NCBI GenBank assembly: GCA_002347985.1
Contig: DDYM01000037.1
Coordinates: 13,497-19,312 of the forward strand
Direction: 5' to 3'
DNA: 5,816 nt
DNA from: Bacteroidetes bacterium UBA2234
Lineage (GTDB): Bacteria > Bacteroidota > Bacteroidia > NS11-12g > UBA955
Shown here: positions 1 through 5,816 of the stretch, piece after piece
Position numbering within the stretch: the stretch's first letter is position 1
How the letters are laid out: the number at the start of each line of letters is the position of its first letter
Notes under the pieces: generated by a model
What the model was told of the DNA's origin: nothing
The model's database searches: none
Seen by the model: only the letters and a program-made list of their open reading frames with translations
Made by a program: the position numbers and the translations under genes

Positions 1-740
1 TTGTTTTGAAATGCGTCTTGGATGGCTTGCCCCGCATCGTAGGTTGAATCGTTTAATGCTTTCATCACGCTGAGTCCTAACAAAGATGTCTGAGCATCAA
101 AGGCACCGCCCATGCGAAGTTGATATATTGAATTTGCATTCGTGTCCGTTTCCAAGAAAGCATAGGCTGATTTCAAATTGGCATGAACCAATCCAGTGAT
201 TCGACTGTAACTCACTCCAACCGTTAATTTGTTGCCTATCATTCTGCCGTAACTATATTTTGTTTCGACATAACTCATAAATTCGGTCCCTGAGATATCG
301 AAATTTGCTCTTTTGCCAAAATACTCCTGGTTGCCAAACAGGGCCATTCCAAGAATGTCTTTTGGTAGAACGAGAGAACCTTGGGTATTGATACTCGTAT
401 TTACGGAGAAATAGGATTTTTTGCCGCGAATACCCATGTTTAATAGATTGTTGCGATTTATGAAGTCAGTTCTCAGTTCTACGTTGGAATCATTGATGAT
501 ATTCCTGATTGTAGATTGAGCGTCAGTTCCCTTGGCATAAAAGGTTTTTATATTGTAACCAGGATAATAGGCAGATAGGCCAGACCCAAATCCCAACGTG
601 AACTTGTATTGGGGCAAGAAAGCGGGGTTTACATCATTGGATTGCGCCAAATGCCTGTTGTTGAAATCCAGCCCTGATTGAGCAATGGTTAAATTACACA
701 GTCCAATTACGATGGCGAATACTATATTTTGCTTTTTCAT
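1..740 (-). CDS. DUF5723 family outer-membrane protein, 3' end cut by window edge
   Basis: The frame opens with ATG at 738-740 and runs without a stop to the window edge, giving 246 codons plus two bases; the C-terminal part is missing. Residues 1-20 form a Sec signal peptide (MKKQ, a hydrophobic stretch from I6, then TIA before Q21), so the mature protein probably starts at Q21. After it come NPAFLP (38-43), LLNMGIRGKKSYFSV (99-113), LVLPKDIL followed by a GN and FG pair (123-142), and KLTVGVSYSRITGL (171-184). This order (NPA motif, 'G.R.KK.YFS', 'P.D.L...GN', 'Y.E..Y.Y.R.I..KLTVG') is what I know from the Bacteroidota DUF5723 family, whose members are roughly 400-500 residues and are thought to be outer-membrane beta-barrels; the alternating hydrophobic strands here agree. 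No enzymatic motif is visible and the function is unknown. It starts 10 bases after the stop of the upstream lipoprotein gene with no promoter between, so the two should be cotranscribed. No Shine-Dalgarno sequence precedes the start. Confidence 0.83.
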   Translation of the reverse strand, partial: MKKQNIVFAIVIGLCNLTIAQSGLDFNNRHLAQSNDVNPAFLPQYKFTLGFGSGLSAYYPGYNIKTFYAKGTDAQSTIRNIINDSNVELRTDFINRNNLLNMGIRGKKSYFSVNTSINTQGSLVLPKDILGMALFGNQEYFGKRANFDISGTEFMSYVETKYSYGRMIGNKLTVGVSYSRITGLVHANLKSAYAFLETDTNANSIYQLRMGGAFDAQTSLLGLSVMKALNDSTYDAGQAIQDAFQN

Positions 741-750
741 CGATCTGATT

Positions 751-2832
751 TTATTTGCCCGACAATTTTGCACGGAAGGCCAACGCGATATCCAACTTGT
801 TGTCGGTGTGGATGTTCACCGATTGTGTTCCTTTATTGTAGGTGTAAAAATGCGTTTTAAAAATTATCTTCTGCGCATAATTTGTTTTGGTTGCCATACG
901 ACTCAACTTGGCTGCATCTAGCAGAATAGATGTCATATTTTCTGTTCTTGTGATCACTCTTCCCGTGGCATCAGGTATACCCGAGGCAATGAGTGTTGTG
1001 TTGGTTAGGGAATCCATGATAACTCCGCTCGCATTGGCGAAATAGAGGTCTAATGTGCCTTCCAATGGGAAACCGTTCGTGGTCTTGATTTTTAACTCTA
1101 GATATTCGAATTGATCCAATCCTTTGAAAACATCTTTGACATCGGCTGTATCGCTGATACTGAAGTCTTGGGCAATAATTGAAAGTGGAAGATTCGCTTC
1201 AAAACTGATCGCTAGATTACTCTTCTTGTCAACAAAATCATTGTATCCCTTAAACCCATCTTTGTTTAAGTAGGCTTTTCCCGCAATGGCAAATTTGGTT
1301 GGTGGCAGTCCCAAGGCCTGTACAATCTTTGAATTGGTTTTGTCGATGTCGAACTTGCTATCTACCGTTGTTCCGGCCTGAGGAATGCTTGGATATCCAA
1401 AATTCATCACAGGTGGTTGCATGTCAACGCTCGCGCCGTTATTGTCCTTCGCAACGATGCTTAATTCCAAACGAATTGGGATGCCGAAAGAATTCTTGAC
1501 GATAATCGACATTTTGGGATTTGTGAGTGTAAGACCTTTGCCTAAGTTGGCTAGGGCGTCGAAGTTGACATCGTTCACATCTACGGTCCATGTTTTTTGA
1601 CCCATATAGCCATCTACGTAATCGATGATAATTTTAGCTGGATCAATTTCAATTTTCACATAATTGCTTGAATCGAAATCTACCATATTACCGGATGAGC
1701 TGATGTAGGGGGCTACAGAAACACGCAGCATATTGTGTGTTTGTGTGTCGATTGCTCCGAGGAAGATATTCGCATTAGACAAGTCGAAGCTTCCTGTTTT
1801 ACTGCCTTTAGGTAATGTGATTGCATTGGGGGAAAGTGGATTTCCACCAACAGTGGCATCGGGGAATTGAATGGAAAGGTTCAGTGTTTCGGCAAATTTG
1901 CTGTCGGCGACGTAAGGGATTACTGCCGCACCAAACTTAACATTACGCAATTTGTAATCTTCGGTGGGTGAACCAAGGTTCAGCGCTAGCATTTGCGTTT
2001 GAATGACTTGACTCGGAATGATTGCTCTTCCCCATGTTGTTTTCATTCCAACCCCTTGAATGTCAATAGTAAGATCGTCATTGAGATTGATACGGACTTT
2101 CGTGCTGCTTTTGGCAAGGTCAACCGATAAAATTTGGAACGACAAATCATTACTCATTGTAACGCCAGCCATTTTGATGGAATCTTGTCCTTTCGATTTG
2201 GGTAGAATATTGGCATAATTCAATGTGCCTAAAGTTCTTTTATACTTGTTGTCGTAGATTACAACTTGCGCTTTGGTTAATACAGTGGGGAAGTTGTTTG
2301 TTAACGTAAATCGCAAATACCCTTTCGATATATGGATGTACTCGTAATTGGTAGGTTTTGCTACAAAATTTGTATCACCGAATGGGCTGGTCATTGCGGG
2401 GAAAATAGTGTCCTTGCCATTATAGTAATTGAATAACTTCTGCGTTGTAGTGTCTGATGAATTTACTAAATCTTGAAGGGTAATGGCTTCAGTTTGTTGG
2501 ATTTTTGGGACATCGATTTCTCCCAGTGTAAAGTTGACATTTGATTTGGGTAATGATATGTTTTGTAGGATTGAATCCGCGCCGATGGTTACAATTGAGT
2601 CTTTTCGAACCACAAATCGGATTAAACCATCCGGATCGTGCACAACGATACTGTCTTGTTTTAGAATTTTGCCGGCGGTGATGCTCACGCTAGCCAACGG
2701 GGTGACAATTCCAGGCTGAAGTTTTACGTCTTGGTATTTGTTTAGGTCTAGATCCGCTTTTTTACAGGCAGATAATCCCAAAGTGATGGCCAAAATGGCG
2801 ATGGCCAGCCGGTTTAGGTTGTTGTTTTTCAT
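751..2832 (-). CDS. large conserved lipoprotein of unknown function, paired with DUF5723 gene
   Basis: Complete gene of 693 residues from ATG to TAA. The N-terminus is a type II signal peptide: basic head (K2, R8), hydrophobic core 9-20, and lipobox L20-S21-A22-C23, so it should be lipidated at C23. The rest is rich in beta-strand patterns with no transmembrane segment or catalytic motif. I recognise the general look of a Bacteroidota lipoprotein family but can give no family number. Visible marks are a 'P.ASVSITAGKIL' segment near 45-57, a 'DGYMGQ' motif at 407-412, and 'TNPKMSIIVKNSFGIP' at 437-452. That last segment resembles two others (about 168-200 and 575-607), suggesting three related beta-sandwich units. 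The residues after the lipid cysteine are KKADLD; acidic residues there are compatible with surface export but not a textbook signal. It has its own candidate promoter in the 130 bases upstream and is followed 10 bases later by the DUF5723 gene. The likely site is the outer membrane; the function is unknown. Confidence 0.9.
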   Translation of the reverse strand: MKNNNLNRLAIAILAITLGLSACKKADLDLNKYQDVKLQPGIVTPLASVSITAGKILKQDSIVVHDPDGLIRFVVRKDSIVTIGADSILQNISLPKSNVNFTLGEIDVPKIQQTEAITLQDLVNSSDTTTQKLFNYYNGKDTIFPAMTSPFGDTNFVAKPTNYEYIHISKGYLRFTLTNNFPTVLTKAQVVIYDNKYKRTLGTLNYANILPKSKGQDSIKMAGVTMSNDLSFQILSVDLAKSSTKVRINLNDDLTIDIQGVGMKTTWGRAIIPSQVIQTQMLALNLGSPTEDYKLRNVKFGAAVIPYVADSKFAETLNLSIQFPDATVGGNPLSPNAITLPKGSKTGSFDLSNANIFLGAIDTQTHNMLRVSVAPYISSSGNMVDFDSSNYVKIEIDPAKIIIDYVDGYMGQKTWTVDVNDVNFDALANLGKGLTLTNPKMSIIVKNSFGIPIRLELSIVAKDNNGASVDMQPPVMNFGYPSIPQAGTTVDSKFDIDKTNSKIVQALGLPPTKFAIAGKAYLNKDGFKGYNDFVDKKSNLAISFEANLPLSIIAQDFSISDTADVKDVFKGLDQFEYLELKIKTTNGFPLEGTLDLYFANASGVIMDSLTNTTLIASGIPDATGRVITRTENMTSILLDAAKLSRMATKTNYAQKIIFKTHFYTYNKGTQSVNIHTDNKLDIALAFRAKLSGK
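2764..2775 (-). other. lipobox L-S-A-C of the lipoprotein
   Basis: These twelve bases encode residues 20-23 (L-S-A-C) right after the hydrophobic core of the signal peptide. This fits the signal peptidase II pattern, with C23 as the lipidated first residue of the mature protein. The good placement also supports ATG at 2832 as the true start. Confidence 0.85.
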
Positions 2833-2874
2833 TCGATTGAATACAAGAATTTAAAATGTGTTAAAACTCAAACA

Positions 2875-2882
2875 CAAAATTA
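2875..2882 (-). promoter_or_regulatory. candidate Bacteroidota -7 promoter element (TAATTTTG) for lipoprotein-DUF5723 unit
   Basis: On the minus strand this reads TAATTTTG, an exact fit to the TAnnTTTG -7 consensus known from Bacteroides and Flavobacterium. It ends 42 bases before the lipoprotein ATG, so a transcript starting a few bases downstream would have a short AT-rich leader of about 35 bases. No TTG/TTTG -33 box is seen at the usual 17-23 bases upstream (that stretch reads CCACAAT), so the promoter is weak or incomplete by sequence. It lies in the only intergenic region longer than 60 bases in the window. Confidence 0.4.
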
Positions 2883-2889
2883 CTTAAAA

Positions 2890-2910
2890 CTAAACTTCAT
2901 TGTGGTTTAG
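2890..2910. repeat. 6-bp inverted repeat with 9-base loop, possible weak terminator or operator
   Basis: CTAAAC (2890-2895) and GTTTAG (2905-2910) are perfect inverse complements around a 9-base loop. On the minus strand the hairpin is followed by TTTT, as in an intrinsic terminator for the gene ending at 2963. The stem is short and mostly A-T, however, so termination would be poor. It also sits 7 bases upstream of the candidate -7 element, where a repressor or activator could bind. Neither role is proven. Confidence 0.25.
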
Positions 2911-2962
2911 ATTGGGTGAAATTCGTTTGATCAGGGAAAAATATTGGTGAACTAAATGGAAT

Positions 2963-3793
2963 TTATACTTTTCGTATACCATTCTCTTCAATGATGATCT
3001 CTTTTGCTTTGTAAAGAACCCCCACAGTTTGTTTAAAAGCTTTCTTACTCATTCCCAATTTGGATTGAATAAGATTAGCATCAGATTTGTCGTGCAAAGG
3101 CAAAAATCCGCCGGCAGATGAGATGGCTTCAAGGAGTGTTTCAGACAATGTACCCACTTTTTTGTGGCCCATTGGGGTAAGCGAGACATCTACATGTCCA
3201 TTTTCTCTCACCAAACGGACGTAACCTTTCAATTGGTCTCCGATTTCAATTCTCTGAAAGACTTCGTTTTTGTAAATGATACCTTGATGTTTTTGGTTGA
3301 TGATAACCCGGAATCCGATTTCAGTTTCTTCAAAACACAGCAAATCTACAGGTGTGTTATACAACAGATTTACCTCGGTTTTCTCTAGCCATTTAGAAAT
3401 CTTGGTGCTCGCTAACAGGCGATCGGTGACTTCGTCACGATACAAGTAGGCTACCGTATGTTCGCCTTCCACCAATTTTCTGTGTTGCTCTTTGAACGGA
3501 ACAAACAGGTCTTTCTCCAAGCCCCAATCAAGGAAGGCTCCGATTCCTGTTGCCGAAACAACCTCTAAACAGGCAAATTGCCCGATTTCAATCATCGGAA
3601 CAATGGTGGTTGCAGTTAAGCGATCTTCAGAATCTCTAAAAATGAAAACATTGATAATGTCGCCCTCAATGGCTTCAGCTGGACAAAATTTGTTGGGGAG
3701 TAATACTTCTACTCCCATTTCATCAACCAGATACCAACCTTGAGGAGTATCGTGATGAAAGGTTAAATCAAGGAATAGGCCAGTCTGAATCAT
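2963..3793 (-). CDS. cvfB: CvfB/YitL-type S1 RNA-binding protein
   Basis: Complete gene of 276 residues from ATG at 3791-3793 to TAA. The frame also has a TTG at 3803-3805 that would add four residues. I prefer the ATG because relatives begin close to the first beta-strand of the first S1 domain (here MIQTGLFLDL) and neither codon has a Shine-Dalgarno sequence. Numbered from that ATG, the domains are S1-like 1 (about 1-65), S1-like 2 (about 68-133, with the strand-turn 'SATGIGAFLDWGLEKDLFVPF' pattern), S1-like 3 (about 147-206, ending 'GYVRLVRENGHVDVSLTP') and a C-terminal winged helix (about 214-276, with 'LGMSKKAFKQTVGVLYK' as the likely recognition region). This order and length match the CvfB family (Staphylococcus CvfB, Bacillus YitL), cytoplasmic RNA-binding proteins tied to post-transcriptional control of virulence in S. 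aureus. Automatic pipelines sometimes mislabel it a GntR regulator. Its target RNAs here are unknown. It lies 52 bases after the PKD gene with no clear promoter between, so it may be partly transcribed by read-through. Confidence 0.88.
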   Translation of the reverse strand: MIQTGLFLDLTFHHDTPQGWYLVDEMGVEVLLPNKFCPAEAIEGDIINVFIFRDSEDRLTATTIVPMIEIGQFACLEVVSATGIGAFLDWGLEKDLFVPFKEQHRKLVEGEHTVAYLYRDEVTDRLLASTKISKWLEKTEVNLLYNTPVDLLCFEETEIGFRVIINQKHQGIIYKNEVFQRIEIGDQLKGYVRLVRENGHVDVSLTPMGHKKVGTLSETLLEAISSAGGFLPLHDKSDANLIQSKLGMSKKAFKQTVGVLYKAKEIIIEENGIRKV

Positions 3794-3845
3794 ATCGAAC
3801 TGCAAAAGTCGGGGTAAACTTTCACATTCACACGATATTAGATGT

Positions 3846-5816
3846 TTATCTCAGCAGAGTAACGCTTCCAGAGAAGTGCTGAAGTTCGTTTTCGGGGTTT
3901 TTGAAGGTGGCATCGTAAATGTAAACACCACTCTGACAAAGTTCACCATTTACAAAACCATCCCAGAGTTGAGATTGGTCTTTGGATTCAAATATCTGTT
4001 GACCGTACCTGTTATAAATGATGAGTCGATAATTGCTAACTGTAAGTGGTGAATACAATCCAAAGTAGTCATTGGTGCCGTCAGAATTCTTCGGTGTGAA
4101 AGCCGTCGGGAACCAATACAATGGGATTGATTTCACTTTGATACTCTTGGTCATCGTGTCTGCACAACCGTACTGATTGTCGGCAATCAACGTGATGTTA
4201 TAACTACCATACATTTTATAAATATGCTGCGGGTCTCTTACCAAATCATAATAACCATCACCAAAATCCCAAGACCATTTGGTGTCGATCTTTGAGTTGT
4301 TCGTGAATGTCACATTCTGGGTCATCAAAGGAATGTAAGGGTCGTATTTGAAATCGGCGATTGCCCTTGGGTAAACACGCAAATTCTGAGCGTTCGTATC
4401 TTTACAACCATAGCTGTTGGTTACAATCAAACGCACTTTGTAGGTTCCGGAATCGGGGTACAAAATATTTTCGTCGCGCTGTCCAGATTTTCTGCCATTT
4501 CCAAAATCCCAGTTGTAGTTGCTGATAGTCCCAATTCCGGCAGTAGATACATTCGTGAATGGGAAAATGAGATCTTCACAATCAGGCTTCACCATGAAGT
4601 AGGAATAGGGCTTGTTCGCGATAAAAAGTGTACGGATGATGGTGTCTTTACAAAGGTTGCTGTTGTATACGATGTATTGAACCGTAGGGTATCCTGCAGA
4701 TCCGTAATAGTGTGATGGACTTTTGCCCGCCGTTGTTGTGCCATCGCCAAACCACCAATATTCTTTGGCTAAAAATCCACTTCCTGGGGATGTGAGCGAT
4801 GTGAATTTAACGACTTCATTTTCACAGGTGTCTTCAACAACAAATTTGGCTTGTGGGGCACCTAGGATGTTGACGTTTTTAAAGGTCGTGTCTTCACAGC
4901 CATTGGCCGCTCTCACGATAAGTCGTACTTTGTATACGCCTGCAGGTGAAAAATGTCCCACTGTTGAATCTCCACTTCCTTTGTTTCCGTTGCCATAGTC
5001 CCAACGCCATTGAACCAGCGTGTCGTCAACTACTGTGGATTTGTCGGTGAATAACACGGAGTCTTTTTCACAAACACCCAAAGATGCAAAGTTGGCGATA
5101 GGGCAGGGCGTAGTATCACTCAGTGTCCAGATGCCGGTGTATTTTTGTCCTGTATGTATCAACAGTGTGTTTTTCGCGGCATCAACTCGCGATTGCACGG
5201 GGTAGCTCCATTTATTGGAAGCCGCAATCCAAGTAATTGCTCCCATGTTGGGTTCCTTGATCGTGTTTGTTCCCGTATTGTGTTCTGGGTCTAAGTATGA
5301 AAATCCAAGGCTAATTTCTGGCTTGGTATTGTAGCCACCGTCGTTTAAAACCCAAAAACGGTCTAACATTCTTCGGGCATTTTCAGTCCCAAATTCGTTT
5401 TTTACGTTGTTAACACCTGTTGGCATGGGCCTGTTGTTGGGCAAGGAAACCGTGGGTGTTGGGTAGGTTGAAATGGTAACAAAACCGCTGTCTTTTGACT
5501 GAAGACCTACATTTTTTACATTGTAATCGAATGGGATATTGGCGCCAGTGATTGTCTGGAATGGAACGGTATATTGAGGACCCGCCCCAGCGTCACGAAT
5601 ATTCCACTGTACGTTTCCGTATCCAAATGAGGGGAATGTTTCTGAAACTATACCGCCTGTTGTCTTTGCGATGGCTGTTTCCGACCTGTTGTTAATGATT
5701 AGGGTTCTGCCATTCAAAAGAAGCTGTTTGGAGAATAAGTTTAATTTTCCTGTTCCACCTCCAGCGTGTCCTCCTCCAACAAGTATGTTCACCTGCATTG
5801 TGGGGTTTGCGCTGCA
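3846..5816 (-). CDS. multi-PKD-domain secreted protein with T9SS type B (gliding motility-associated) C-terminal domain; 5' end missing
   Basis: The frame is open from the window edge to TAA at 3846-3848 (656 residues). The first ATG (5796-5798) is probably not the start: it is preceded in frame by CSANPT and has no signal peptide, so the N-terminus lies outside the window. Numbering from that Met: residues 1-231 form a beta-rich N-terminal module with 'LLLNGRTLIINN' (26-37), 'AIAKTTGGIVSE' (42-53), 'DRFWVL' (146-151) and 'WTLSD' (224-228), a type often seen before PKD arrays in Bacteroidota surface proteins. Four PKD domains follow (about 232-311, 314-393, 396-475, 478-555), with cores WRWDYGNG, YWWFGDG, YNWDFGNG and WSWDFGDG. 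Residues 557-650 are the type B sorting domain, with 'FPTAFTP..SDGTNDYF', 'LIIYNRYGQQIFES', 'WDG' and 'GVYIYDATF'. By family knowledge this domain sends the protein through the type IX secretion system to the cell surface or medium. No enzyme domain is visible; an adhesin or matrix role is an inference. Confidence 0.9.
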   Translation of the reverse strand, partial: CSANPTMQVNILVGGGHAGGGTGKLNLFSKQLLLNGRTLIINNRSETAIAKTTGGIVSETFPSFGYGNVQWNIRDAGAGPQYTVPFQTITGANIPFDYNVKNVGLQSKDSGFVTISTYPTPTVSLPNNRPMPTGVNNVKNEFGTENARRMLDRFWVLNDGGYNTKPEISLGFSYLDPEHNTGTNTIKEPNMGAITWIAASNKWSYPVQSRVDAAKNTLLIHTGQKYTGIWTLSDTTPCPIANFASLGVCEKDSVLFTDKSTVVDDTLVQWRWDYGNGNKGSGDSTVGHFSPAGVYKVRLIVRAANGCEDTTFKNVNILGAPQAKFVVEDTCENEVVKFTSLTSPGSGFLAKEYWWFGDGTTTAGKSPSHYYGSAGYPTVQYIVYNSNLCKDTIIRTLFIANKPYSYFMVKPDCEDLIFPFTNVSTAGIGTISNYNWDFGNGRKSGQRDENILYPDSGTYKVRLIVTNSYGCKDTNAQNLRVYPRAIADFKYDPYIPLMTQNVTFTNNSKIDTKWSWDFGDGYYDLVRDPQHIYKMYGSYNITLIADNQYGCADTMTKSIKVKSIPLYWFPTAFTPKNSDGTNDYFGLYSPLTVSNYRLIIYNRYGQQIFESKDQSQLWDGFVNGELCQSGVYIYDATFKNPENELQHFSGSVTLLR
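3849..4130 (-). other. T9SS type B C-terminal sorting domain (CHU_C-like)
   Basis: This encodes the last 94 residues of the secreted protein. It shows the full ordered motif set of the domain: P-x-A-F-T-P and D-G-x-N-D near its start, I-Y-N-R-[YW]-G-Q in the middle, then W-D-G and G-V-Y-x-Y, ending in a short beta-strand up to the final arginine. In the family this domain acts as the secretion signal read by the type IX machinery. None of the T9SS machinery genes is in the window. Confidence 0.9.
4134..5105 (-). repeat. array of four PKD domains with 80-82-residue pitch
   Basis: Four tandem protein repeats inside the secreted protein (residues 232-555 counted from the Met at 5798). Each has the [YW]x[W][DF][YF]G[ND]G core and ends with a '[GL]C.DT' motif. 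Those closing cysteines are at 301, 383, 465 and 545, so the spacing is 82, 82 and 80 residues. Repeats 1-3 also carry an early cysteine (243, 325, 407), each exactly 58 residues before the closing one; repeat 4 lacks it. The sequences have diverged, so this is an old duplication rather than a recent DNA repeat. Confidence 0.85.

Noticed and set aside
685..921. Plus-strand open frame of 78 codons across the lipoprotein/DUF5723 junction
   Set aside because: It lies antisense to two well-supported genes, resembles no known family, and its codons mirror the opposite strand.
1299..1600. Overlapping plus-strand open frames of 66 and 71 codons inside the lipoprotein gene
   Set aside because: They are antisense to a complete gene with a good signal peptide, and their translations look like no real protein.
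3803..3805. TTG as the start of the cvfB gene, giving 280 residues
   Set aside because: It adds only MQFD before the first S1 strand and has no ribosome-binding support; ATG at 3791-3793 fits the family better.
3805..3822. AAAGT/ACTTT inverted repeat between the PKD gene and cvfB as a terminator
   Set aside because: The stem is only 5 bp and A-T rich, and no proper T-run follows, so it is too weak to call.
4723..5205. Plus-strand open frames of 91 and 61 codons opposite the PKD domains
   Set aside because: The opposite strand codes for clear PKD domains; these are shadow frames.
5796..5798. ATG as the real start of the PKD-domain protein
   Set aside because: A T9SS cargo needs a Sec signal peptide and none follows this ATG, while the frame stays open upstream to the window edge.

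Overview
The window reads as a chromosomal stretch from a member of the Bacteroidota. All recognisable genes lie on the minus strand. Four clues support the assignment: a C-terminal 'gliding motility-associated'/type B sorting domain of the type IX secretion system (T9SS), a DUF5723-type outer-membrane protein, start codons without Shine-Dalgarno sequences, and a TAnnTTTG-type promoter element. The genus cannot be named from the sequence. There are no RNA genes, insertion sequences, CRISPR arrays or phage genes, and no gene-free stretch over 130 bases.

In the direction of transcription (high to low coordinates) the layout is as follows. (1) 5816-3846: a large secreted, multi-PKD-domain protein ending in a T9SS type B sorting domain; its 5' end lies beyond the window. 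(2) 3793-2963: a complete CvfB/YitL-type RNA-binding protein with three S1-like domains and a winged helix, 52 bases after the PKD gene. (3) A 130-base AT-rich intergenic region holding a candidate promoter and a small inverted repeat. (4) 2832-751: a 693-residue lipoprotein of unknown function. (5) 740-1: the first 246 codons of a DUF5723 outer-membrane protein, starting 10 bases after the lipoprotein stop.

Three of the four genes are cell-envelope genes: a T9SS-exported surface protein, a lipoprotein and a probable beta-barrel. The lipoprotein and DUF5723 genes are almost certainly one transcription unit and plausibly work together at the outer membrane; what they do is not known. The cytoplasmic CvfB-like gene between them looks like an unrelated housekeeping or regulatory neighbour. 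I see no clearly new system. The best lead is the lipoprotein/DUF5723 pair, followed by the very regular cysteine-bearing PKD array.
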